Origin: Puniceicoccales bacterium
GTDB lineage: Bacteria; Verrucomicrobiota; Verrucomicrobiia; Opitutales; LL51
DNA: 53,968 bases
Assembly (NCBI GenBank): GCA_031257405.1
Contig: JAIROS010000006.1
Location: 1-53,968, forward strand
Direction of reading: 5' to 3'
Part shown: positions 20,522 to 28,667 of the stretch, piece by piece
Layout of the letters: each line of letters opens with the position of its first letter
Numbering within the stretch: the first letter of the stretch is position 1
Program-made: the position numbers and the translations under genes
The notes under the pieces: model-generated
Database searches by the model: none
Told to the model about the DNA's origin: nothing
Seen by the model: the letters and a program-made list of their open reading frames with translations, nothing else

Positions 20522-20716
20522 ATGCGAAAAACAAACAAATCCATTGCCAAGCGTTTCAAAGTCACGGCCACGGGGAAAGTTCTCCGCCGCACGAGTGGTT
20601 TCCGCCATTTTTTAAGGAATAAAACGACAAAGCAGAGTCGTTCGGCGAGACAGGATCAAGCTGTTTCTCCTGGATTTTCGAAGCGGATATTGCGGGCGAT
20701 TGCGGTCGGTTTGTGA
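20522..20716 (+). CDS. rpmI: Ribosomal protein L35
   Basis: 64 residues, the usual size: MRKTNKSIAKRFKVTATGKV, then a basic middle (RRTSGFRHFLRNKTTKQSR) and a short tail. Part of the large subunit. The ATG at 20522 is chosen over an in-frame TTG at 20507. It is followed by rplT, the standard pair; infC, often upstream, is not here. Confidence 0.93.
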   Translation: MRKTNKSIAKRFKVTATGKVLRRTSGFRHFLRNKTTKQSRSARQDQAVSPGFSKRILRAIAVGL

Positions 20717-20787
20717 TGCTATGGCTGAGGATTTTGTGGGGGCGAAATTTGATGGATCGGTGATCGATGAGTATTTAAGGAGGAAGT

Positions 20788-21144
20788 ATGCCGAGAGTTG
20801 TTAATGCGGTTGCGACGAAAAAGCGCCGGAAGCGGTTATTGGAGCGGGCGAAAGGTTATTTTGGGAACAAGTCGCGTTTATTCAAGTACGCGCGCGAGGA
20901 GGTGCGCCGCGCGGGTGTTTTTGCTTACAGGGACCGGAAGCGGAAGAAGACGACGATGCGGCAGCTGTGGATCGTTAGGATTAATGCGGCGTGTCGCGAG
21001 CTAGGGGTTTCCTATTGTCGTTTTATTGATGCGGCCAAGAAGTTGGGGATTAGCCTTGATCGTCGCATGTTGAGTGAGTTAGCCATTCGGGATGCTGGGG
21101 CTTTCAGGGCGATTGTGGAGAAGGCGAAGGGGGCGCTGGCGTGA
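20788..21144 (+). CDS. rplT: Ribosomal protein L20
   Basis: 118 residues, normal length. MPRVVNAVATKKRRKRLLER, then AKGYFGNKSRLFKYAREEV, then RQLWIVRINAACRELG are standard L20. L20 binds 23S rRNA early in assembly and can repress its own operon in other bacteria. A strong ribosome site AGGAGG lies at about 20779-20784. In the 71-bp gap from rpmI, a 27-codon frame (20721-20804, MAEDFVGAKFDGSVIDEYLR and onward) overlaps the rplT start; it is probably chance. Confidence 0.96.
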   Translation: MPRVVNAVATKKRRKRLLERAKGYFGNKSRLFKYAREEVRRAGVFAYRDRKRKKTTMRQLWIVRINAACRELGVSYCRFIDAAKKLGISLDRRMLSELAIRDAGAFRAIVEKAKGALA

Positions 21145-21263
21145 AAAATTTTGTGTGGTTGCTGATTTTATTTGAGAGAGCGCAGTTTTTAGGTGTGATT
21201 TGGTTTTCGTCGGAGGCGTAGAATTGGAATAGTATTTTAAGTTAATGCGATTTTGGTTATTTT

Positions 21264-21872
21264 TTATGGTGAATTATGGAATGTGGGGTGCCATTTTTTG
21301 TAGTCATTTTGCGGGTCGTAGGCCGTTTCGATGGCGTCGTTAGGTGCGCTAATTTGCCGTAGTACGGTGGCGTGGTTTTCGAGGTTGTATTTTATAAAAG
21401 TTATATCACGATGCGCCGATTTTAGTGGCTGTGTTTCGAGGCAATAGAGAATTTTTTTTCGGGACCGCAAGGCGTCGTAGTCCATAAGCGTGATTCGATT
21501 TCCTTCGGAAATGTAAAATTGCGTGGTGTTTTTAGGGATGCAAACCAGCCCAGCCGCGTCGGGTAAAAGTGTGGCTCGAATTCGGTCGATGAGTGCAAAT
21601 GTACTGTACGAATAGGTGCGAATTTCGGGGTGCATGATCTTAAAAATGTGAGTAAACATGAGGGCTACACGGATACCGATCGTCTTCCCGGGGCCTTCAC
21701 AAAAAATAATTTCATCAAAATCAAACCCACCGACAAAGGGCGCCATGAGTGTAAAAAATCCAGGCAAAGTGTCATTTATTGATAAAAAAAATGTCAAAAA
21801 CCGATCCCCTTCGAGGACGCCGGCTTGAAATACGACCGTAGCCGTGTCGATGAGGAGCGATTTCGATGCCAT
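21264..21872 (-). CDS. tsaB: tRNA threonylcarbamoyladenosine protein TsaB
   Basis: About 202 residues from the ATG at 21872 (MASKSLLIDTATVVFQAGVL). The ASKHA-type start and CEGPGKTIGIRVALMFTHIF (family GPGSFTGIRxG) mark TsaB, which works with TsaD and TsaE to make t6A37 on tRNAs reading ANN codons. It is divergent from the family in the loop, where KTI replaces SFT. An in-frame TTG at 21902 would add ten hydrophobic residues. It is convergent with rplT and divergent from the phosphatase gene. Confidence 0.72.
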   Translation of the reverse strand: MASKSLLIDTATVVFQAGVLEGDRFLTFFLSINDTLPGFFTLMAPFVGGFDFDEIIFCEGPGKTIGIRVALMFTHIFKIMHPEIRTYSYSTFALIDRIRATLLPDAAGLVCIPKNTTQFYISEGNRITLMDYDALRSRKKILYCLETQPLKSAHRDITFIKYNLENHATVLRQISAPNDAIETAYDPQNDYKKWHPTFHNSP

Positions 21873-21981
21873 TCCCACAAAAATCAGAAAATTTAATGCC
21901 AATACAATAAAAATTCTTATAAAAACATTGCGCGCGCCCCGCGAATATATTTTTTTCTTTTTGGACGAAAATTTTTAATTA

Positions 21982-22010
21982 TTGACTTGACATGGCTTCC
22001 GTTTTGTAAT
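21982..22010 (+). promoter_or_regulatory. Promoter of the phosphatase-rpiB unit
   Basis: TTGACT (21982-21987), 17 bp, TGTAAT (22005-22010), followed after 16 nt by the ATG at 22027. Confidence 0.55.
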
Positions 22011-22026
22011 AAGCCATTTACGAAAG

Positions 22027-22500
22027 ATGGGAGAAAGCCCGAGAGATAAAATTGTGTTTATTTGCAGCGGAAATACTTGTCGAAGTCCGATGGCGCAAGT
22101 TTTTCTGGAAAGTCGGGCGCGCGATATTCCGGAAATCGCCCGTTATGGGGTGACGAGCGCCGGGTTATGGGCCCACGATGGGCAGAAAAGTTCTTCGGAA
22201 GCGCGTGTAATTATGCGGGATCGGGGGTATTCGTTGGAGGGCCATCGGGCGCGGGTATTGACGCAGGCCGTGGTGGATCGTGCGGCGGCGATTGTTTGCA
22301 TGACGCGGTCCCATGAGAAGATTTTGAGGAAAAATTTTACAAATTTACCAAATATTTGCATTTCTTTTGCGGAATTTGGTGGCGATATTGCGGACCCTTG
22401 CGCCGGAGATTTGGAGGTTTACGGGAAAATTGCCGATGAAATTGAGCAAAAATTGTCGTCAATTGTTGAATTTTTAAGGAAGGAATTGAATGATCATTAG
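22027..22500 (+). CDS. Low-molecular-weight protein tyrosine phosphatase family
   Basis: 157 residues. The phosphate loop CX5R is C13-SGNTC-R19 in VFICSGNTCRSPMAQ and the general-acid Asp lies in IADPCAGDLEVY. The family removes phosphate from protein tyrosine or arginine. In many bacteria this gene sits with rpiB or with the YwlC/tsaC group, and here it overlaps rpiB by 11 bases and lies near tsaB. Substrate unknown. Confidence 0.88.
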   Translation: MGESPRDKIVFICSGNTCRSPMAQVFLESRARDIPEIARYGVTSAGLWAHDGQKSSSEARVIMRDRGYSLEGHRARVLTQAVVDRAAAIVCMTRSHEKILRKNFTNLPNICISFAEFGGDIADPCAGDLEVYGKIADEIEQKLSSIVEFLRKELNDH

Positions 22501-22945
22501 TTTAGGATTGGACCATCGCGCGGCTCATTTACACGATTTTATCATTGAGCACCTCGAGGCGTTAGAATTTGAAGTTCTCGACCGTGGTGCCAGTGATGCT
22601 ACGCCCATTGATTACCCGGATATTGCGAAAAAAGTTGCTAAGGACATAAAGACGATGCAGGCGAATTTTGGGATTTTAGGTTGTCGGACGGGGATTGGCA
22701 TGTCGATTGCGGCGAATAAATTTCAAGGGATTCGGGCGGCGCTCGTTCACACTGCGGGTGACACGCGTTTAGCGCGCGAGTACAACGATGCGAATATTAT
22801 GTGTATTGCTGGGGAGGCGATGGCGCTCGATGAGCTCAAGGGGATGTTGGATATTTTTTTCATGACGGATTTTGAGGGCGGGCGTCACGAGCGGCGGCTT
22901 AGTAAAATAGTGGAATTTGAGTTTAGTCAGCTGGGCCAGAAGTGA
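22490..22945 (+). CDS. rpiB: Ribose-5-phosphate isomerase B
   Basis: 151 residues. Interconverts ribose-5-phosphate and ribulose-5-phosphate. Start ISLGLDHRAAHLHDFIIEHL with the LDHR pocket, DYPDIAKKVA, and the active-site loop ILGCRTGIGMSIAANK. In most family members the loop reads CGTGIG; here Arg follows the cysteine (CRTGIG). The catalytic Cys and the Asn-Lys are kept. The ATG lies inside the end of the phosphatase gene. Confidence 0.92.
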   Translation: MIISLGLDHRAAHLHDFIIEHLEALEFEVLDRGASDATPIDYPDIAKKVAKDIKTMQANFGILGCRTGIGMSIAANKFQGIRAALVHTAGDTRLAREYNDANIMCIAGEAMALDELKGMLDIFFMTDFEGGRHERRLSKIVEFEFSQLGQK

Positions 22946-22967
22946 GGTGTGAATGAAATTTTGAACC

Positions 22968-23657
22968 ATGCGGATCGGCGGTATTCAACGTTTTTCGTCC
23001 ATTGATTTCCCGGGGCATTTGGCGGCTGTCGTCTTTACGGTTGGCTGCAATTTACGTTGTCCGTTTTGTCACAATGCGGAACTGGTCACGGGGTCAATTG
23101 ATGCGATGGCTGAGGGAGATGTTTTGGAATTTCTTTCGGGGCGCCGGCGGCAATTGGAGGGGGTAGTGATCAGCGGTGGCGAACCGACTTTGCAGCGGGA
23201 TTTACCGAATTTTATTGAAAAAGTACGGCGCCTGGGTTTTCGGGTAAAATTGGATACCAATGGGACGCGCCCCGATATTTTGGAAGATTTGATGGGGCGT
23301 GGGGTATTAGATTTTATTGCGATGGACGTCAAGCACGAGTGGTCGCGCTACGCCGAGGCGTCTGGATTGGAAGGGGTTGAGGTGGAAGCGATTCGGCGTT
23401 CTGCGGATTTGGTTATTGGCGGGGAAGTGGACTACGAGTTCCGCACGACGGTTATCCGTGATTTTCACGATGCGCGGGATATTGTGGCTATTTCCCAGCA
23501 AATCAGCGGTGCGAAGAGTTACGTTGTCCAGGAATTTATTCCGGAAAAAACTTTGGATGCTTCCTTTTCTCGAAAATTGCCCTTTGAAAAATCCTCCCTC
23601 CGAGGCATTATTCCCGAAGTGCTTCGGAACGTCCAGCGATTCGAGATCCGCCAGTGA
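22968..23657 (+). CDS. Anaerobic ribonucleotide reductase activating protein (NrdG2-like radical SAM)
   Basis: 229 residues. The radical-SAM cluster motif CX3CX2C is C27, C31 and C34 in GCNLRCPFCHN, preceded by RFSSIDFPGHLAAVVFTVG, the hallmark of the NrdG2/PflA-like activase branch. VISGGEPTLQ and KLDTNGTRPD follow. Such enzymes make a glycyl radical on a partner reductase; no nrdD gene is next to it. It suggests life with low oxygen at times (inference). Confidence 0.85.
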   Translation: MRIGGIQRFSSIDFPGHLAAVVFTVGCNLRCPFCHNAELVTGSIDAMAEGDVLEFLSGRRRQLEGVVISGGEPTLQRDLPNFIEKVRRLGFRVKLDTNGTRPDILEDLMGRGVLDFIAMDVKHEWSRYAEASGLEGVEVEAIRRSADLVIGGEVDYEFRTTVIRDFHDARDIVAISQQISGAKSYVVQEFIPEKTLDASFSRKLPFEKSSLRGIIPEVLRNVQRFEIRQ

Positions 23658-23763
23658 AAATCTATTTTTATCGCCCCGTTATTCAGTTTCATCGGGTTAT
23701 CGGGGATATTTTTGAAAAAAATGATTTTTTTTTGAACGTTTTGAGAATGGTGGCGTCTTAAAT

Positions 23764-24852
23764 ATGACAGTAAAATGTATTCCTTTTATAACCTTGAAGG
23801 GCGTCGCGGGAATCGTGGCGCTTTTTTTGTTTACCTCACCCGTTTTTTCCCTTACTTCCCCCAATATGGATAAATTTTCGACGACAGCGGAATTAAAAGC
23901 GATCCCCGATGGCCAGACGGTCGTTTTTAAAACAGTTTGCGTCATCCGACAAATCGAGCGCCGTAATGCTAAAAATGGATCCGAATTCCTGAAAATAGAG
24001 GTGGGCGATCGGGCGTCTTCCTTCTGGTTCACGTGCTTTGCGAGCTCGTCCGTGTACAATTTTTTCCAGGCGGCCGCCGCGGACGACGTCATTTTCCTCG
24101 AGGGCATGAGCCGGCATTACCAGGGCGCATTTAGTCCCGATATCCTTTCCGCGCGGAAGTTAAGTGACGCTGAGATTCGGTCGGGGAATTGGCGTTCGCA
24201 GTTGGAGCAGCGGTCGCAGGAGGACCCCGCGGAGCTCGAGCGCGAGATGCGCACTTACATGGAAATGATTGGGAATCCGCAGTTACGCGATACGGTCAAG
24301 GGCGTGATTGAGGAACTCGGCGGGCGATTTTTGAGGAGTGTTGCGGCGAAATCCATGCACCACGCCTATAAATCGGGCCTGCTCGAGCACACCGTCCACG
24401 TGACCCGCGCCGGCATTAAACTTTTACAAATTTACACCGACGTCCCCCGCGACCTTGCGATTGCCGGGATGTTGTTACACGACGTGGGCAAAGTCGAGGA
24501 GTACGAGGGGGATCTCGCCGTTATGCGCACGAAATCGGGGATATTGCAGGGGCACATTATTTTAGGTTATCGGCTGGTACGTCGGGCGGGGCTTCGGAAT
24601 GAGTTAGATTCGGCGTTACTCGAGCGGCTGGAGCACATTATTTTGAGTCATCAGGGGCAATTGGAATTTGGAGCGGCGGTATTGCCGGCGACGCCGGAAG
24701 CGATTTTTGTAGCTTTGGTGGACAATTTGGATGCGAAGATGGGGATGGTTTCGCAGTTGCTGCTATCGACGCCCGCCACACAAGTATTTTCCGAGCGTTT
24801 TCCCGGTTTAGAGTCGCAGATGCTCGTCGAAAAATTGTCCGAATATCCTTGA
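23764..24852 (+). CDS. YhaM-like 3'-5' exoribonuclease (OB fold + HD domain)
   Basis: 362 residues from 23764, or 328 from the ATG at 23866 (MDKFSTTAELKAIPDGQTVV). From there it has an OB-fold part and then an HD domain: H-HAYKSGLLEHTVHV, LLHDVGKVEEY, ILGYRLVRRAG, and ILSHQGQLEFG. This is the order in YhaM of Firmicutes, which trims RNA 3' ends in the cytoplasm. The first 34 residues of the longer form look like a signal peptide (ITLKGVAGIVALFLFTSPVFS), which does not fit a cytoplasmic nuclease. Neither start has a ribosome site. The shorter form is the likelier one. Confidence 0.8.
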   Translation: MTVKCIPFITLKGVAGIVALFLFTSPVFSLTSPNMDKFSTTAELKAIPDGQTVVFKTVCVIRQIERRNAKNGSEFLKIEVGDRASSFWFTCFASSSVYNFFQAAAADDVIFLEGMSRHYQGAFSPDILSARKLSDAEIRSGNWRSQLEQRSQEDPAELEREMRTYMEMIGNPQLRDTVKGVIEELGGRFLRSVAAKSMHHAYKSGLLEHTVHVTRAGIKLLQIYTDVPRDLAIAGMLLHDVGKVEEYEGDLAVMRTKSGILQGHIILGYRLVRRAGLRNELDSALLERLEHIILSHQGQLEFGAAVLPATPEAIFVALVDNLDAKMGMVSQLLLSTPATQVFSERFPGLESQMLVEKLSEYP

Positions 24853-25021
24853 AAATTGGGTTGCCAAAAGTAATTTTATTGTTAATTTGCCCGCTAAAGA
24901 TCCGAAAAACATATCCACTGGGGCAAAATTGGTTAGTAAATGTGCGAAAAAGATTGAATGGAGTGAAAATTTAGGCTTATTGGGGCGGTCCCCGTGGATG
25001 TGGCGGAGAAGTTGAATTGAG

Positions 25022-26728
25022 ATGAATGCGAGTGAAGAAATTTTGGAGGAGAATGGCGAAGGGGAATTTGCGCCCGTTGAGCGGCCCGGGGAGAAGGCTT
25101 CTTTAATCGGCGATCAGCGGGTGGCCCCGGACGCGACTCTTTTGGAGGATTTGAAGAGTTTGGCGACGTTGAGTTTTGGTACGCGTTGGAGTGGGGGGGA
25201 ATCGGGGTCGCATTTTTCCGCCGATCGCCCGCGGAATCCCCAGAGACGCCCTCCCATGCGCGATCACAGTGATGAACCGCGCCGCAATTATCGTCCGCCG
25301 CAGTCCTCAGAACGTGAGTCCGATGCCCATAAAAGAGAAGAACGGCCCTTCCGCGAAAGCCGTGGCCCGCGCTTCGACGACCGCCGCCGCGATAGAGTCC
25401 CGTTGCCGCCCTTTGAAGTGCGCTTTTATCAGGAGGATCGCTCCTTCGATTTGCTCCTCGACGAGATGCGGAAAAATTGTAAAACTTACGAACTTTTTAC
25501 GGTAGCGCGATTAATTTTACAAAAACCGGAGCGATTTGTAGCCGTTGTGCGCCGGCGGCCGGATCGGGAGGGGGTGATTGCGCCGCTATATCTCTCGCTT
25601 TTGGACGATTTGGTATTTGAGTCGGAGCAGGAGGCGATGGCTTACATTATTCAGCGGCATGTGGAGGAATTTTTCGACGTGGAGGAGCAGGCTGTGGAGG
25701 CGCCAAAGGGGCGATTTACTTGCGTGCACCGCTGCGGCCTCACGAAAAAATTGCTTTCCGCACCCAATTATCACCGGTACAGATCGATCCTGCGCGAGCA
25801 TTTCGACGGCGAGATTACGGCGATGCCCTTTGAACGTTTTTTGACAAAAATCGAGACGACGAAGGAGGAGAGTGATATCCAAAATTGGCTTCAGCAGATG
25901 AGTCGGCGGGTCATTTACACGCCCAAGGCGATCGACGAAACCGTGACCGATCTGGCGCCGATCGAGTCGCTGAGTGGGGTCAAAAATTACCTTTTGCGGC
26001 ACTATCGGGACCGCATTATGCGCGAGGTGACGGCGATTCGGGTGATGGGTGGGGTTTGCGAGGGGATGCCTTCGCGGGCGATCGCGCGGGCGATTCAATT
26101 TTTCCTACAGCGCCAACGCCAATTCCCGTTTGACACGGCGAGTAATTTACGCCATCGTTTTCGTCGGGCGGGCTTCGGGATTTACCGGAAGGGGAAGGAA
26201 AAAATTTTGTATGTTTGCGCCGTAAAACGCAAATTCCGCCGGGCGGGAGATATATTTGAGCCGACTATTCAGGCGCTGATTACGTTTTTGGAGCCGCTCG
26301 AAAAAATTACGCTGCAGGCCATTAAAAGGGACTACATCGATGCCAACGGACTTTCGGAAAAGGAAGTTTGGGACGGTTTGAATTGGTTGATCCGCGAGGG
26401 CTACGTCATCGACTACGAAAATGGGGCGTTGTTTTTGAATCCCTCATTAGCGGCGCCCAAAGAGGTCACTGAATCTCCCCGAAGCGCAGGAGAAATTCCC
26501 GGCGACAACACGGTCATTCGGCTGGAAATGGTGGAAACGGCGATCGAAAAATTATCGGACGGGACTTTAGCGATCGCTCCGGAGACACAGTTGGCTATCC
26601 CCGAACAGCGTTCAACGGTACTTTTGGCGGCGGAAGGGAGTCATATGGGTACCGGCGGAGCGGGAATCGCGGCAGGAGATACGCCCGATGAAGAGAAAAA
26701 TGCGGCGCAAAATGGAGAAAATAATTGA
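25022..26728 (+). CDS. Unknown protein with disordered basic N-terminus
   Basis: 568 residues, no family recognised. Residues 1-120 are low complexity and Arg/Asp/Pro-rich (RPRNPQRRPPMRDHSDEPRR), like an RNA-binding tail and like the N-terminus of Rho in this window. Residues about 135-470 are compact and helical with many charged residues. Around 420-475 a winged-helix-like end is possible (LEKITLQAIKRDYIDANGLS, WDGLNWLIREGYVIDYENG). The last 90 residues are again loose. A ribosome site (GGAGAAG) lies about 11 nt before the ATG. An RNA-linked role is a guess from composition only. The 169 bp before it show no gene. Confidence 0.7.
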   Translation: MNASEEILEENGEGEFAPVERPGEKASLIGDQRVAPDATLLEDLKSLATLSFGTRWSGGESGSHFSADRPRNPQRRPPMRDHSDEPRRNYRPPQSSERESDAHKREERPFRESRGPRFDDRRRDRVPLPPFEVRFYQEDRSFDLLLDEMRKNCKTYELFTVARLILQKPERFVAVVRRRPDREGVIAPLYLSLLDDLVFESEQEAMAYIIQRHVEEFFDVEEQAVEAPKGRFTCVHRCGLTKKLLSAPNYHRYRSILREHFDGEITAMPFERFLTKIETTKEESDIQNWLQQMSRRVIYTPKAIDETVTDLAPIESLSGVKNYLLRHYRDRIMREVTAIRVMGGVCEGMPSRAIARAIQFFLQRQRQFPFDTASNLRHRFRRAGFGIYRKGKEKILYVCAVKRKFRRAGDIFEPTIQALITFLEPLEKITLQAIKRDYIDANGLSEKEVWDGLNWLIREGYVIDYENGALFLNPSLAAPKEVTESPRSAGEIPGDNTVIRLEMVETAIEKLSDGTLAIAPETQLAIPEQRSTVLLAAEGSHMGTGGAGIAAGDTPDEEKNAAQNGENN

Positions 26729-26758
26729 TTAGTACGCGGGATCTGTTAGTTGGTTAGC

Positions 26759-27847
26759 ATGCGAGATACGTTGGCGCTGCAATTAGTGGGGAGGCGATTG
26801 CTGTCGGGGCCGAGCAGTCCGAAAGAGGCTTTTCACCTCACCTTTGAGCGAGTTCCCGCGGCGAAATTTGATTACCAGTGCGGGGATTCGGTTGCATTTT
26901 TGCCGGAAAATGAGGCGGGCGACGTCGAGAAAATTTTGGCACATTTTCATATCGATCCAACCCAAAGTACGATCGATGGCGACGTGCGGGAACTTTTTCT
27001 GAAGCGCTATTGTGTGACGCATTTGGGGGAGCATTTTTGGGAAGCCGTAGGTGGGCGATTGGGCGGAGTGGACCGGGAGAAATTCGACCGCTATCGCGCA
27101 GAAAATGTGTTGCAGACGGCGTCGCTGTGCGATGTGATCGACCTATTCCCTTCTGTAAAATTTACAACTGCGGAGCTATTGCCGCTCCTCAAAAAAATGC
27201 AGCCGCGCCTGTATTCCATTGCTTCGATGGCGGCGGAGCGGATGGATTTAGCGGTGGTTGTGGTGCGCTATGGGCATTTCATGGGGGGGGTGCGTTACGG
27301 CGTAGCTTCCCATTATTTGTGCCACCGGCTGCCGTTATATTGGCCGATTTCTGCGTTTATTGCGCGGTCGAATTTCCGATTGCCGGGGGACGCGTCGCGG
27401 GACATCATCATGGTTGGGCCTGGGACGGGGATTGCGCCTTTCCGGGCATTTTTACAGGAGCGGGCGGCGATGCGGGCGGCGGGGAAAACGGTCGGGAGAA
27501 ATTGGTTATTTTTCGGAGAACAGTATCGCGCGTCGAATTTTTACTACCGAGAGGAGTTTGAGCGCTGGCAATTTTCGGGGGATCTCGCGCAGTTGGATTT
27601 AGCCTTTTCGCGAGACCAGGACTACAAAATTTACGTTCAAGATCGGATGCGTGAGTGTGGCGGGGAGCTATGGAATTGGCTAGCGCGCGGGGCATATTTT
27701 TACATTTGCGGCGAAGCGGCCCACATGGCAAAGGACGTCGAAAGCGTGCTATTGGACGTTATTCATCTCCACGGCGGGGTCAGCGATCCGGAAAATTTTT
27801 TGAAGCAACTGAAGCGGGAAAATCGCTACCAGCGCGATGTTTACTGA
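26759..27847 (+). CDS. CysJ-like FAD/NAD(P) reductase without flavodoxin domain
   Basis: About 362 residues. FAD-binding part: FDYQCGDSVAFLPEN, then the RxYS motif in RLYSIASMA, then GGVRYGVASHYL. NAD(P) part: MVGPGTGIAPFRAFLQER, WLFFGEQYRASNFYYREEF and YICGEAAHMAKDVE, with the C-terminal RYQRDVY that stacks on FAD. This is the reductase half of sulfite reductase flavoprotein or of cytochrome P450 reductase; the N-terminal FMN domain is missing, so electrons must pass to a separate partner. No cysI is adjacent. The ATG at 26759 is preferred to a TTG at 26750. Confidence 0.85.
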   Translation: MRDTLALQLVGRRLLSGPSSPKEAFHLTFERVPAAKFDYQCGDSVAFLPENEAGDVEKILAHFHIDPTQSTIDGDVRELFLKRYCVTHLGEHFWEAVGGRLGGVDREKFDRYRAENVLQTASLCDVIDLFPSVKFTTAELLPLLKKMQPRLYSIASMAAERMDLAVVVVRYGHFMGGVRYGVASHYLCHRLPLYWPISAFIARSNFRLPGDASRDIIMVGPGTGIAPFRAFLQERAAMRAAGKTVGRNWLFFGEQYRASNFYYREEFERWQFSGDLAQLDLAFSRDQDYKIYVQDRMRECGGELWNWLARGAYFYICGEAAHMAKDVESVLLDVIHLHGGVSDPENFLKQLKRENRYQRDVY

Positions 27848-27907
27848 ATTTTGGCGCGAGACAGAAGAAGAGAAAAAATTTTTTGAGTATAAATTTTAAA
27901 AATATAC

Positions 27908-27967
27908 TTGACAAAGGCGGAATATTTTTCAACGCTAGCAGGTGTGAGGGTGGGGCGACCAACGCGT
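27908..27967 (+). promoter_or_regulatory. Promoter-like module copy B, facing the end of sctR
   Basis: TTGACA (27908-27913), 17 bp, AACGCT (27931-27936), 9 nt, GAGGGTGGGGCGA (27946-27958), 4 nt, CGCGT (27963-27967). A 28-codon frame from GTG 27944 to TGA 28030 begins (M)RVGRPTRLNF and overlaps the 3' end of sctR on the other strand. A small antisense RNA is possible. Confidence 0.5.
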
Positions 27968-28013
27968 TTAAATTTCCGGTCAAAGCGCCGCAGTTTTAAA
28001 TATTTTTATTATT

Positions 28014-28667
28014 TTAGCTATAAGTTTTGACGATACCCTCGACGAGTTTTGTCCAGCCGTCGATCAGCACGAACAGCATCATTTTAAAGGGCATCGAGAT
28101 GGTCATGGGGGAAACCATCATCATTCCCATGGCGAGCAAAATATTGGAAACGACCATATCGATGGCGATAAAGGGCAGGTAGAGGAGGAAGCCGATTTGG
28201 AAGGCGTCGGTCAACTCGGAGACGACGAATGCGGGGATAAGTACAAGTAAATTACCTTCTTTGAGATCTTTTTGCATTTGTTGGGGCCAAATTTGCTGGG
28301 CTGTTTTAAGGAAAAATGCCCGCCCACGTGACTTCGTATGGCGCTCCAAAAAACGTTTAAGGGGCCCGCAAGCCTCCGTTAGTTTGGGTTCCAACGCAGC
28401 AATATTATTCATGTCGAAGTCCATTTTGCGCGCGATATCGAAGGTATCTTGCAGGACGGGGTACATGATATAAATGGTGAGCATAATCGCCATCCCGTTG
28501 AGGACCATATTGGGCGGGACCTGTTGTACGCCGAGGGCATTGCGGATTAAGCTGAGTACGCTGGCGATTTTTACGAAGGAGGAAACCAAAAGCAACATAA
28601 ATGGCGCCATGGTCAGGGCGACCAGCAGTACGATAATGGTTGTGGGATCGAGGGTTATGCCGTTCAT
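28014..28667 (-). CDS. sctR: Type III secretion export apparatus protein SctR (YscR family)
   Basis: 217 residues, inner membrane. The FliP/YscR signature is clear: SFVKIASVLSLIRNALGVQQ, PPNMVLNGMAI, FVVSELTDAFQIGFLLYLPF and LLAMGMMMVSPMTISMPFK. It lacks the long leader of flagellar FliP, and the injectisome-type wording favours SctR. SctR forms the export gate with SctS and SctT, which are not beside it. Its ATG overlaps the stop of the SctQ C-terminal gene (ATGA). Confidence 0.93.
   Translation of the reverse strand: MNGITLDPTTIIVLLVALTMAPFMLLLVSSFVKIASVLSLIRNALGVQQVPPNMVLNGMAIMLTIYIMYPVLQDTFDIARKMDFDMNNIAALEPKLTEACGPLKRFLERHTKSRGRAFFLKTAQQIWPQQMQKDLKEGNLLVLIPAFVVSELTDAFQIGFLLYLPFIAIDMVVSNILLAMGMMMVSPMTISMPFKMMLFVLIDGWTKLVEGIVKTYS

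Noticed and set aside
20721-20804. 27-codon frame in the rpmI-rplT gap, overlapping the rplT start
   Set aside because: Too short to judge; its end simply contains the rplT ribosome site.
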